This document shows positions 19,656 to 29,470 of a stretch of DNA of 64,000 bases, piece by piece. Source of the DNA: Dendrophyllia cribrosa (taxonomy: Eukaryota; Cnidaria; Anthozoa; Scleractinia; Dendrophylliidae); assembly GCA_024195265.1 (NCBI GenBank), contig JAJLRJ010000010.1, forward strand, positions 9,874,302 to 9,938,301, given 5' to 3'. Under the pieces are notes generated by a model that searched no databases, was not told the DNA's origin, and saw nothing but the letters and a program-made list of their open reading frames with translations. How positions within the stretch are numbered: the first letter of the stretch is position 1; each line of letters begins with the position of its first letter. A program made the position numbers and the translations under genes.

Positions 19656-20967
19656 GACCTTTAATTTATTAAAAGAGATTTAAATCTTAATGTCTGGCTA
19701 CATGTGTATACTATAGAGAGCAGTCTTCTGTTAACAAGGGTTCAAAGAAAGCGTTCAAATGGATATTAAAACGTAACGGCTTTACTAGCGTTAATAACGT
19801 CAAGTTACTTGAATGGCCTAAGCTAGAAAGAAAGTATATTTGTCAGTGCTGTTGTCACGAAATATCAAGCACAAGTTCGTTGTTTCGACAACGAATAATT
19901 AATAAGTTCTGTCAGCCGCGTTATTTTTATTAGTTCTTTCGAAACAAAACAACGTGTAAAGCAAATTCAGAATGCCACTGGCAGTGTTATTTTAAGTTCT
20001 GTCGGCAAAGTATCGATGACTTTATGTACTTCAGTTAAAAAAAAACTTTGGTAATGCGAGAATCAAACCGCCTGCACAATCCTATAGCCGTGCTGAGTAA
20101 ACAAAATAAATTTCTAAGTGTTGTTGGCACCAAAACTTTAAGAATATTTTTTTTTTCGGTAAACACTTCCATTGTGGAAATCAGGGCTATGTTTTAATTA
20201 TGATCTCTGTCGGCGTGAAATGTCAAGAACGTCCTTTTTGTTACAATTCTGTTGCGTTATTCAAAGCGCGTTCAATTTGGTCGCGGTCGTCTGGGTGTTA
20301 TGCAAATATTCCCAAGAAACATTCATCCCGCGTGTGTCACATCGCCTTTTGCTTACAGATGGTTCTAATTAGAACGAATGTCAAATGTTTCGATCATGGA
20401 TTGTCGGTGACAATAATTGCCTGATTGTTTCAAGCAACGAATGGAAAAGATAACAATAAACATATGAAATGATTTTCTTTAAGAATTTCAATGCATTCGA
20501 ATCCGCACGGTGTCAGATTTCAACAAGAAATTTGCATACAACCGCTACCAATCCCGCTTTCGTTGTTTTGGCACTGAGGTAATATTTTCCAAAGACAACC
20601 TTCAGTCATAACACTAGCAATTTAGATGCATGTAGAGGTTTTTTGAGCCGTTTTGACCGATAGCCATTAGTGTACGTTTTCGCATTAGAAGTCATATGTA
20701 CAGTATGTTAATGCTCGTTAATTTTCGTGTAAGATACATGATCGATCAAACGCTGCGACATTTCGCTGATTACCGCGAAATTTCGTTGTGGTCCCGAAAA
20801 TGCGGCGAAATATCGCCTTTTGTTTCAGCGAAATATCGCTCTAAATGACACGAAATTTCTCTCGAACTTTCGAGCGAACTTTCGACGAAAGTTCGCGAGA
20901 ACAAAGAACGAAATTCGCGCGTTTCGAATCCAAGACTTTTGGACAATACTGTACACACAACAGTACA
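19656..20967. other. No gene seen; CpG-rich TTCG/CGAA segment at 20750-20940
   Basis: Frames are short and unlike known proteins. From 20750 to 20940 the words CGAAATTTCG, GCGAAATATCGC and CGAACTTTCG recur with short dyads. This contrasts with the AT-rich, CpG-poor surroundings and lies just before the ORF at 20968. Confidence 0.5.
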
Positions 20968-21645
20968 ATGGTTATGCTAAGAATTTGCGCACATTCGAAT
21001 CCTTGCACCATTTACTTTGATCAACCGATTCTGAAGCCGAGCACCATCCGGCTTATCTGGTGCTCGATTCACAAATCGTGGCATAATTTGAAAACAGATG
21101 GAACAATAACATGGTTTACCACTGATGAAAATAAAACAGGAACTGTCTTGACATTACCCGCAGGGGCCTACAGCCCATATAAGTTGAGGGTCCATATACA
21201 TTACGTATTCAGTAATCAACCGGTAAAATTAAGCGTCCAAGTCGATGAAATCAATGCGTTAATGGTTATACACAAAAATTTTCCTAATGAGATAGAATTA
21301 AATCCTGCTTTGTCTAAATTATTAGGCGTGGGTCCTAAATTACAGTCTGGGACGACATACATTAAGAATTTAGTGGAACCAGACTTCTATTACATTCACT
21401 GTGATCTTGTCGATAAAGAACAAAGCTTAGTTAATGGAAAGCCTTCGGATGTTTTGGCAAAAATTCACATTAATGCTAAATGGACTCCCTACAATCTAAT
21501 TCATTATTATGAAACAACACAGCATGCCTTTATTAGGACATCTGACAATTTTGTACATAGTTTAACAGTTTCAATCAAAGACGAACACGGAAACCTCTTA
21601 GACTTCAACGGCTTACCTTTTGATCTTGACATAGAAATAAATTAA
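20968..21645 (+). CDS. Uncharacterised beta-rich protein of a cnidarian mobile or virus-like family, 225 aa
   Basis: The first ATG that leaves the sequence protein-like is at 20968; the frame is open further upstream but only through CpG-rich DNA. It begins MVMLRICAHSNPCTIYFD and continues with RLIWCSIHKSWHNLKTDG, LPAGAYSPYKLRVHIHYVF, ELNPALSKLLGVGPKL, DFYYIHCDLVDKEQSLVNG and SLTVSIKDEHGNLLDFNG, ending LDIEIN. Short alternating strands suggest a jelly-roll-like fold. I recall the pattern IHCDLID-NG-K-SDLLAK from many uncharacterised coral proteins, often linked to virus-like elements. That is memory, not a search. It is intact over 225 codons next to a decayed Maverick block and could be a Maverick minor virion gene or a separate element. 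Function unknown. Confidence 0.55.
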   Translation: MVMLRICAHSNPCTIYFDQPILKPSTIRLIWCSIHKSWHNLKTDGTITWFTTDENKTGTVLTLPAGAYSPYKLRVHIHYVFSNQPVKLSVQVDEINALMVIHKNFPNEIELNPALSKLLGVGPKLQSGTTYIKNLVEPDFYYIHCDLVDKEQSLVNGKPSDVLAKIHINAKWTPYNLIHYYETTQHAFIRTSDNFVHSLTVSIKDEHGNLLDFNGLPFDLDIEIN

Positions 21646-21653
21646 AAAATATA

Positions 21654-21956
21654 CACTGTAAATTCAAAAGAGCTGTTTCAGCCCCAAATGCTGAATCAGC
21701 TCTGAGTCCTTAAAGCTAATTCAGCCCTTCATAAGGCCATTTTGGACATTAATGGGCCTGATTCAGCCCACATTGTTGCCCTGTTTTGGTGCAATTGGGC
21801 AAAAACAGCCCCATTTTAGGTCCAAAACAGCTCCCTGTTAGATCCAAACAGCTCCATTTTAGAATGGCTAAATTAGCCCCAAAAATGGTACCATTCTGGA
21901 CTCGCCCGAAACAGCCCCAATTTTGGGGCTAAAACAGCACTTTTGAATTTACAGTG
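21654..21956. repeat. Palindromic MITE with TA target duplication
   Basis: CACTGTAAATTCAAAAG at the left and CTTTTGAATTTACAGTG at the right are perfect inverted repeats, and TA flanks both. The inverted arms continue through GCTGTTT and AGCCCC words. At 303 bp it is non-autonomous and lies 9 bp after the stop of the 20968-21645 gene. Confidence 0.85.
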
Positions 21957-22223
21957 TAAAGGAAAAACGTTACAAATTTAAATTTAAAACAAGCAAATGA
22001 TACATGAAATTATGAGTGAAATTTGTGATCATCGCAGTGTGCTCTCAACTAAAGCAGTTGAAAAAGCAACCTGAAAAAAATTCATTGGGTATATTACGAT
22101 CGCAAATTTCACTAATTTTTATCCGCAGTTCAAATATATGATTTTCACATATTCACATTCATACATGAAATTATATATGACATGATAAAACGATAAAAAC
22201 GGATGCCAAAATTAACATGAATA

Positions 22224-22927
22224 TTAAGTGTTGTGGCGTCTGTTTAACCCTTTAGGTTCAAGTGTTTGACCTCTATCGATAAGATGAACCTCTAGCTTTA
22301 CGAACATCGTCATGGTTAGAGTTAATAAGCTCAAGCGGGATAAGGTGCATGTCAGAAGCAGAATAAAAAGGTGAAAGGAAATGTTCTGATACTGCAGTAA
22401 GTCTAAAAATGTTGGGATGTACTTGTTTGTAGACTTGTCTACGGTGTTTGTTGAAGTGGTCTTTGAGTTGTCGTTTAGTCTCTCCAATGTATTAGAAATG
22501 TATAGGTATGGTTTGCAATCAATCTCTAGAGACATAGATAACAATAGTGAAACGAACAAATGCTGGTGGACGAACAAAAGGAGCTAATGAGAGAACTATT
22601 GTTTATGTCCACCAGCATGGCGGCGATGACGTAACATGAAAACCACCTATTGTTTGTTGCATCGTTTGCATTGTACCATGTATATAACGTTTCTAGAATT
22701 ACAGTCAATGTGGTGGTTAATGGTCCTTGTGTCTCCAGTTGAGTGAAATGTATAATCTGTTTGTCCGTCATTAAAAAATATTTTATGTATTTGCATGTAG
22801 TGCAGCGTTCATAGACGCAACGAAAGGAGCCAGGCAGTTGTTTAGTCGGCGCAGCATTCCGTAGTTCAGATCTTACTAGTAAGGGCCTGGTCGCACTGCA
22901 GTCAAAAACAAAAATTATCATGTGCAA
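22224..22927 (-). pseudogene. Penelope-like GIY-YIG region, broken
   Basis: The minus strand shows RNAAPTKQLPGSFRC, CTTCKYIKYFLMTDKQIIHF, and the end EVHLIDRGQTLEPKGLNRR in changing frames. The Cys-rich linker followed by an endonuclease-like region belongs to the same class as 15557-16075 but to another subfamily. Frame changes between the parts make it non-functional. The reverse transcriptase is absent. Confidence 0.6.
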
Positions 22928-23047
22928 AGATCGAGGAAAACAAAAGAAACCGCTCCGGTAGGATACTCTTTTTGTGGAATGTTTTTTGTTTTAATGTCAT
23001 TTTGCACGGGCTAATGTTTGTTTTTGACTGTAGTGCGACCAGGCCCT
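22882..23047. repeat. MITE nested in the Penelope-like remnant
   Basis: AGGGCCTGGTCGCACTGCAG and its near-perfect reverse complement CTGTAGTGCGACCAGGCCCT bound 166 bp, with GTCAAAAACAAA/GTTTGTTTTTGAC continuing the arms. The insertion is younger than the surrounding element. Confidence 0.8.
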
Positions 23048-23209
23048 AATTCATTAAGGTTTTTGGTACGTCGGAATGCAACGAGTTGCGATCTTAAATA
23101 CATTTCAGCGTCCTTTTTTACCGTTTCATCATGTCATATGTAATTTCATGTATCTTTCGCTTGTTTTAAATTTAAATTTGTAACGTTTTTCCTTTAGTAC
23201 AGTTATACC

Positions 23210-23239
23210 CTGATGAAGAACGGCCGTGCTGTTCGAAAT
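23210..23239 (+). ncRNA. Hammerhead-ribozyme-like core
   Basis: The plus strand reads CTGATGA, A, GAAC-GGCCGTGCT-GTTC, GAAAT. The core boxes are at the right distance with a 4-bp stem II. It lies in the right inverted flank of the Penelope-like remnant, antisense to its GIY-YIG ORF, as with the core at 14602. Stems I and III were not verified. Confidence 0.55.
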
Positions 23240-23319
23240 CAATCGGTTAAAAAAAAATATATACACTGTATATATTCCTTTACTGTACGATCAGCTTTTC
23301 ATCTCATTTGCTTGTAATT

Positions 23320-23737
23320 AAAGGGATGGTTTCACAGTTCGGCGCATTTGCAAGATTAAAATGCATTATTCGCTTTCTTGCCAATTTTATCGGTTAAAAA
23401 AACAATCACATTTACTTCAATAACCACATCCTATAATTAGTCCAAACAAAGCGAAGGATGACCAAAATTTACAGAAAATTTCAACAAATAACACCGACAA
23501 AGTCAACACTAAATAAAACCTTTGACCCGAAGGATTTATTCTACGCTCTGGTGGCTTCCATGGCACACATGGGTATGCATAATCATCCATTCAATCAGCT
23601 GACTGACCTTTGTATAACATTTTCACGGGCTAAATTCCCGCCAGAGTAATGTACTCGCTTCCTATTGGTCTAAACAATGAAATTAAATGGGTTACATCAT
23701 AGTTTGCACATGCGCCGAACCGTGAAACCCTCCCTTT
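23320..23737. repeat. MITE with AATT target duplication
   Basis: AAAGGGATGGTTTCACAGTT at the left is mirrored by the right end CGTGAAACCCTCCCTTT. The arms continue with CGGCGCAT/GCGCCG. AATT repeats directly at 23316-23319 and 23738-23741. A 63-codon frame inside (23458-23649) has no known relatives. Confidence 0.75.
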
Positions 23738-23741
23738 AATT

Positions 23742-24360
23742 TCGCTGATCAGATCCTTCCCAGGGATCCAGTATTTCAAATTTGTTGAGTGGTCCTTTCA
23801 TTTACAATTTAAAAACCATACCCTTTAGGGCCACACATACATGTACCTATATAACTTAAATAAGGGAGTACCCCCTATATACAGCTTATATAAGGGAGTA
23901 CCCCCCCCCCCCCCCCCCCCCCCGGGAACTGGCTGCCAGATTGGTCAACTCATAAACAGTATTCATCACTTTTAAGGGCTTGCAGGAACAGGTTCAATTA
24001 AGTGAATACTATTCATGAAATGACTGGTCCAGCCAGCCGGTTCTGACAAAATTGGCTAGGTCCCTTAGTTTCAACTTATTATTATTGATGTTATTTATGG
24101 TCTGAACAAAATTAAATTAATGACAAAAAATAACTTATGCAATGAAAAAAGATATCGCTGCTGGATCTGGGGACCCTGATATTTAACATACCTGACATCT
24201 TTCAAAGTTGTGCTGATATAGGCACTTTCATTAACAAAAGCCTTGTCAATCTAAAAATGATAGCCATAACATATTAAAAATAGCTTTTACAGTGTATAGA
24301 AATAGAATACAATTAATTCAGGAACAACTGAAGTGGTGGATCTAGGGGCGACAAATATAG
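23742..24360. other. No gene seen; poly-C tract and short tandem repeats
   Basis: TAAGGGAGTACCCC occurs twice (23872-, 23891-), the second followed by a C run to 23923. A three-fold AAATATAGTC repeat ends at 24381. No coding signal. Confidence 0.5.
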
Positions 24361-24402
24361 TCAAATATAGTCAAATATAGTCCCGTAGTCTTTTCGTCTT
24401 TC

Positions 24403-24753
24403 ATGATCGGCAACATGTTTAGCGTGAAAGACCCTATCCCGAGCGGGCTCCGTTCGTGTGTTGTTTACAAATTTTTCTGTGCGGGCTGTAATGCCTGCTA
24501 CATCAGCGAAACCACCCGACATTTTTCCACACGCGTTCATGAGCACTTATCCACTGATAGGGCCTCTCACGTATTCAAACACCTGGAAGACTCTAAAGAA
24601 TGCCACAGTTTATGTTCACCTAATAGTTTCAATATCTTAGATCATGCTTCCACCATTTTTAAGCTTAAGATAAAGGAAGCTTTCCATATTAAATGGGAAC
24701 AACCTTCTTTGAACCAACAGTTGCATCATGTTAATTTAAAACTTTCTTTTTAA
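24403..24753 (+). pseudogene. Third GIY-YIG fragment, from a Penelope-like element
   Basis: The plus-strand frame reads SGLRSCVVYKFFCAGCNACY, then ISETTRHFSTRVHEHLSTD, SHVFKHLEDSKECHSLC, FKLKIKEAFHIKWEQPSLN and HHVNLKLSF. It has the VVYKF strand, the position of the second motif (YIS in place of YxG, so a changed residue), the RVHEH arginine helix and the KEA glutamate helix of GIY-YIG endonucleases fused to retroelement polymerases. The frame is open for 117 codons to a natural-looking end, but nothing of a reverse transcriptase precedes it. This is a truncated copy of a subfamily different from those at 15.6 and 22.5 kb. Confidence 0.7.
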
Positions 24754-26255
24754 TCACGTTACTTTGAAAAATATTAGACTTCATCTTGACAACAAGCTTC
24801 CCACTTAACAATAATCAATACTTATTAATCAAGTTATTGTTTACACTCTTATTGTTGTAATTTTTACCTCTGATAGCAAAGTATCATTGGTGCAGCTTTT
24901 TCCTGTTATGGTCAGTGTAACATTAATCTCCTTGCCTGCTATGACTGTTGAAAGAATAACAGTGTGTTACCGTCATTTTTCAATTTTAAGTGCCCTCCTT
25001 CCAAGCATCCCCCCTCCCGCTTGAGTGTTGTTTTGTTAATAAGCGCACCCTTTCTGATAAGCATCCCCCCCAGAGTGTTGTTTTTAGCGATCCTTATTGG
25101 GATGTTGAAGATGCTACTGACATCAGAACTTTAGCTACACTGTGTCTTAATCAAAGAAAGCAACATTGAAGACATTGAGGTATAATAGCCAATTATATCC
25201 TGACTATGCAAACCAATGTTCTGACTATGCAAATTGTACATTTTCTGTTATTGACACTCGCATGTTTTTGTCAAAAAAGAAATATTATAAGTGCCCCCCC
25301 CCCCCCCCCTCCCCCTAATAAGCACCCTCAGTTTGCATAATTTGCTGACTAAACAAACCAAAGTTCTGACTATCCAAATTGCACATTTTCTGTTATTGTT
25401 CATTAACCCATTGACACCTGAGGATTTTTACGTTTTTGAGTGATTTTCTGCATACACACGCCCCATAGGATTTCGTGACTTCATATTTGGAGTTACCATT
25501 GAAAGTGCTGCTGTTCTAAAACACTGAAGACTCGAGTTTACTGGAAACGTCATCGTGACGTTGGCATTTCGCTTCGTTCGTTCTCAATAAAGACTTCAAT
25601 ATCATGTTTCTGCGATTTTTGGTAAGTTCACAGCCATTTTTCATCTTTAGTAGCTGCCTGATGAGCATCATTAAGCTTGAAGGTAGTTCAGAGTCCACTT
25701 CTCAACGAAGCGAGTTAGGTGTTGTACTTCGTTTACGAATTTGGCTCCTTGCTCGTTGGGTAGTGAAAATTTATTTTGGCTATTGAATTCAAACCTGTCA
25801 CTAGCCACTAGGCTAGTAAGCTGATAAGTAAGTCGCGAGCCCTGGAGTATTTCCGAGTATACAATACTACGATCAGTGAGAAAAAAAGGGATAAAATGAA
25901 CGAGTAGCTAGTTTTTTGATGTAACCTAGCCATATTTCAGCCTCCTGTAAAAAAAGCAAAGTGATTTGTCACTTTGTTCATCGACAATGCACTTGAGATT
26001 CTTGTATCGATCGTGAACGTTCGTGGTAGCTGGTTACCATTGCACCGCGGACAACTATTTGGAGACTGGTAATGAGTAATGGTGGGTTTATCTGCTTCAC
26101 GAAGAGTATTCATCTTTAATGGTTGCTAGTTTGCGTCCAAAGAACTTTTAAGAAAGAGAAAAACGTTTCTTACATGTAACTGCAGCATGGTTAGGAAACC
26201 CGCAGGTTGTCCGATTTAAGCTTCAGAATGAGCCGCAAAAATTGGTAAGTGACAC
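24754..26255. other. No gene seen; C-rich tracts
   Basis: Contains AAGCATCCCCCC repeats near 25010-25080 and a C run near 25292-25310, together with duplicated words such as TCTGACTATGCAAA. No exon or conserved frame is visible. Confidence 0.5.
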
Positions 26256-26289
26256 TTACAGAGTAAATACGAATTCACGAAAAATCAAT

Positions 26290-26440
26290 CGTTTTCCTGA
26301 CCATTCGGATGCGAATTTGGCCTCCAAACCCCCCCCTCCCCTTTGGAATTTCCTGGGCCATTGACCCCCCACCCCTCCAGAACTTCCAATTCCCTCCGTG
26401 GTGGGGGTCTGGATATTTTCTGGAATCGCACATTGTGTGA
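26290..26440. repeat. Dispersed repeat, GGTGGGGGTCTGGATATTTTC type
   Basis: G/C-biased segment with CCCCCCCTCCCC and TGGGGGTCTGGATATTTTC that I associate with a common coral dispersed repeat. Both overlapping minus-strand frames here are chance products of the repeat. Recognition is from memory only. Confidence 0.35.
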
Positions 26441-26806
26441 TGTAGAAAAGGTGACTGATGTGAATACACTGTGAGTTTAACAATACAAAGGCAACGAAAT
26501 GGCCAAAGAAACACAAAATAATTATGTACACGTACATTGTAGGTAGATAATAAAAATTCTTATGTTTTTTTAAACATACATTGTAACAGGTAAAACTGAT
26601 AATACAGTCTGCAGCAACTGTTGTGGCTATTTTAAAGTCTCTCTTGCAACCTCACAACTGTTGAGGGTGGTATTAATTAAGTAATGCTAAAGACAACAAA
26701 ATTGACTTTTTGCTTCCTCATAAGGAGAATCGCTGAATGATACTGAGTCAAGTACACATGTATGTCATGTACTTTTGAAATTATTAAGAACTACAGTGTA
26801 ACTTAC

Positions 26807-27034
26807 CAATGCTAGCAGTTCCTGAATCACTGCCCTGCAAATTTTTCACTGTACAGGTATAGACAGTATCATTCAAAACTTCAGGAATGACAAGGGTGCT
26901 CTCATCACATCCATCTTTACATGGAGTCCAAGCATATGAGGGTGTAGGATTTCCTTCAGCTTGGCATTGAAGAGTAACACTTTGCTGCACAGTAACATTG
27001 TACACACTTGGTAGATTGACAATCTTTGGAGGAT
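26807..27034 (-). CDS. Immunoglobulin-domain exon of a cell-surface protein
   Basis: The minus-strand segment is bounded by an acceptor (CTTTCAG) before 27034 and a donor (GTAAGT) after 26807. It is 228 nt, phase 1 at both ends, the classic Ig-exon arrangement. It encodes PPKIVNLPSVYNVTVQQ, then VTLQCQAEGNPTPSYAWTPC with the first core Cys and Trp, and DTVYTCTVKNLQGSDSGTA with the Y-x-C of the second Cys. This is an I-set or C2-type Ig domain about 76 residues long. Two further Cys (TPCKDGC) may form an extra disulfide. It is extracellular; its likely role is adhesion or ligand binding. In phase and strand it connects to the SEA and membrane-span exons at 9341-10427, about 16 kb away. Confidence 0.8.
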
Positions 27035-27689
27035 CTGAAAGATCAGTAAAAAACAAATTCAACACAAAACCAATATGACAAAAATAAATTAGACGTATAG
27101 AAAAAAAAATCATATTAACATGTTAGGCAGCAATTTCCAGGAAAGGGTTGTGTTGAACGGGTGGTGAAGATGGGAACAGTGGGGGACTGGGTACAGGAGC
27201 GAGCAGGCCAAAGAGGACATATCTACATGTAGGAAGGTATTTTCAATGGTCATGGCTTGATGACCTGGCTTGGCATATGGCGTACTTAAATGACCAGGCT
27301 CCAATATACATTTTAAGTTTTTTGGAATTTCTGAAGTTAAAAAAGCATAATTACACTGTATCATTATTGGCATTTACATATATATTTTTATAGCCAAGTG
27401 CTTTATTCCTTGGGAGCTCTGCAAACACCAACCAACAATTTAATATTTTCCGGAAACAATTATTGAAGGGCTCAGAATAACATGGTGCTAAGTGACTTTT
27501 TGAAAAAAAAAAAAAATTTCTCCAAATTAGCTGTTTTTTGGCATACGGACTTGTTTTTATGTTGTAAACATTAATTACCCTGTATGTTTTTTACTGGTTT
27601 TGTGTATCATTTTCTAGAGAAAAAAAAACCGGTCCAAAAAATGTAGTCGGCTAATAAACCTCAAACAAACACTGCAGCACTTTGTCTTT

Positions 27690-28124
27690 GTGTACTTCAT
27701 TCCCCTTGGGATTACTGTTTTCACTGCTTTTTAACCGCTCAAGTTACTCGTTTCACTTGATAAAACCGCAAGCTGTTCGTTTAACTGCTGTTAAAATGCT
27801 TAAGTTGTTCGTATCAATTGAAAAATGTGCAAGTTGGTCAGGGTTAGGGTTAAGCTTTGGGTTAGGGTTACGGTTACCGTTAGGAAAAACACGGAAAAAC
27901 CACAAGTTGTTGGTTTCACTGCCTTTAAAAACCTCAAGTTGTTCGCTTCACTCGAAAAAAATCGCACATTGTTGGTTTCACTGCCTTTAACCACTCAGGT
28001 TGTTCATTGTTGTTTGTTTTACTTAACAAAAACACGGAAAAAGGACAAGTTGTTCGCTTCACTGCTTTTAAAGCACTCAAGTTGTTGGTTTCACTGCTGT
28101 TAAACCGCTTAAGTTGTTTGTTTC
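27690..28124. repeat. Degenerate tandem array (CAAGTTGTTNGTTTCACTGC) with telomere-like words, cut by the gap
   Basis: About ten variable units of 25-45 bp share AAGTTGTTCG, TTTCACTGC and TTTAAANC. At 27839-27873 the array contains GGGTTAGGGTTA and GGGTTAGGGTTACGG, resembling the TTAGGG telomere repeat. The array runs into the N gap, which probably explains the assembly break. Long frames across it are artefacts of the repeat. Confidence 0.7.
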
Positions 28125-28624
28125 NNNNNNNNNNNNNNNNNNNNNNNNNNNNNNNNNNNNNNNNNNNNNNNNNNNNNNNNNNNNNNNNNNNNNNNNNNNN
28201 NNNNNNNNNNNNNNNNNNNNNNNNNNNNNNNNNNNNNNNNNNNNNNNNNNNNNNNNNNNNNNNNNNNNNNNNNNNNNNNNNNNNNNNNNNNNNNNNNNNN
28301 NNNNNNNNNNNNNNNNNNNNNNNNNNNNNNNNNNNNNNNNNNNNNNNNNNNNNNNNNNNNNNNNNNNNNNNNNNNNNNNNNNNNNNNNNNNNNNNNNNNN
28401 NNNNNNNNNNNNNNNNNNNNNNNNNNNNNNNNNNNNNNNNNNNNNNNNNNNNNNNNNNNNNNNNNNNNNNNNNNNNNNNNNNNNNNNNNNNNNNNNNNNN
28501 NNNNNNNNNNNNNNNNNNNNNNNNNNNNNNNNNNNNNNNNNNNNNNNNNNNNNNNNNNNNNNNNNNNNNNNNNNNNNNNNNNNNNNNNNNNNNNNNNNNN
28601 NNNNNNNNNNNNNNNNNNNNNNNN
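28125..28624. other. Assembly gap, exactly 500 N
   Basis: Fixed-length gap identical in size to 4273-4772. It ends the contig 4773-28124, so the relation of the Ig/SEA gene to the kinase gene on the right is not proven by sequence. Confidence 0.99.
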
Positions 28625-28884
28625 GAACAATCTACAATACACCTAGTTTACCTCCCTGCCGTGTCATCTCATGAAATTCTATATCAGCGCTGAAATTGCT
28701 TGTTTTTACGCCTCCGAAGGCTTTTCGAGCAAACACGAATGCAAAAATATATTTATGGTAATTTTGTTAATTTTAATCCACGGGCTACTGTCAACACTTA
28801 TGCAGAAAGAACAATGCGCTGCAAACTAGTGTATTTTACCAGACAGCGCTTTGCACGTGCAATTGTTGATGCAGAAACATTTTT

Positions 28885-29182
28885 GCCTGGTTTCCATATA
28901 ATCGCAACGATCGCAGCGATCGTTACAGCCTGGTTTCCATATAATCGCAACGATCGACGATCGCTGCGATTCTTGCGACCCTTGTGATCATATGGAAACC
29001 AAAACGTTGCGATCCCTGCGATTGCATGCGACCGCAGAGATAGAAAAAATTTTTATCTCTGCGATCGCAATCGCAAGGATCGCAACGTTTTGGTTTCCAT
29101 ATGATCGCAAGGGTCGCAAGAATCGCAGCGATCATCGATCGTAACGATCGCTGCGATCGTTGCGATTATATGGAAACCAGGC
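28885..29182. repeat. Palindromic MITE (GCCTGGTTTCCATATAATCG) with an extra partial left end
   Basis: 28928-29182 folds on itself almost completely: GCCTGGTTTCCATATAATCG at the left, CGATTATATGGAAACCAGGC at the right, and the centre AGATAGAAAAAATTTTTATCT. An additional copy of the left end occupies 28885-28927, giving a direct repeat of the terminal 43 bp. Many GATCG/CGATC words. No coding capacity. Confidence 0.85.
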
Positions 29183-29308
29183 TTATGTAGCCTGTTCGTG
29201 AATATTTCGCGCATTTTTGGTGTCAGCCGTCGCACTTCGTGCATATTCTTTTCATAAATGCATACTAATGAACTGAACCTGTCCCCCGCGACCTGAGAAT
29301 TCAATTAT

Positions 29309-29470
29309 AAATGGCTGCACCGAATAATCGTCACCAAGAAAGAATTACATGGTATCGAAACGAATAACAAATGCCTATACTGCGATGAACCCGACTCTAT
29401 ATCACATTCCTACTTGGAATGCCAATCTACCGTGACGCTCCTTGATTCAATAGTTCAAATAACACTAGCT
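29309..29470 (+). pseudogene. LINE reverse transcriptase C-terminal zinc-knuckle fragment
   Basis: The plus strand reads KWLHRIIVTKKELHGIE and NKCLYCDEPDSISHSYLEC, a CX2C-HX4C-type knuckle placed at the C-terminal end of several non-LTR reverse transcriptases. About 50 residues only, without the RT core. A short relic. Confidence 0.5.

Larger units (their letters stand above)
21959..23265 (-). mobile_element. Penelope-like element remnant with inverted flanking repeats
   Basis: AAAGGAAAAACGTTACAAAT at 21958 onwards is mirrored by ATTTGTAACGTTTTTCCTTT ending at 23196. The inverted similarity extends through AAACAAGC and TACATGAAATTA. A GIY-YIG region lies between on the minus strand (22224-22927), and a hammerhead-like core sits at 23210-23239. 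Inverted terminal repeats with hammerheads are typical of Penelope-like insertions. A MITE (22882-23047) is nested inside. Confidence 0.65.

Noticed and set aside
26256..26537. Two overlapping minus-strand frames of 79 and 93 codons
   Set aside because: They are translations of a dispersed G/C-biased repeat in two frames.
28007..28693. Long open frames across 28.0-28.7 kb on both strands
   Set aside because: They span the N gap and a tandem repeat; no real sequence supports them.
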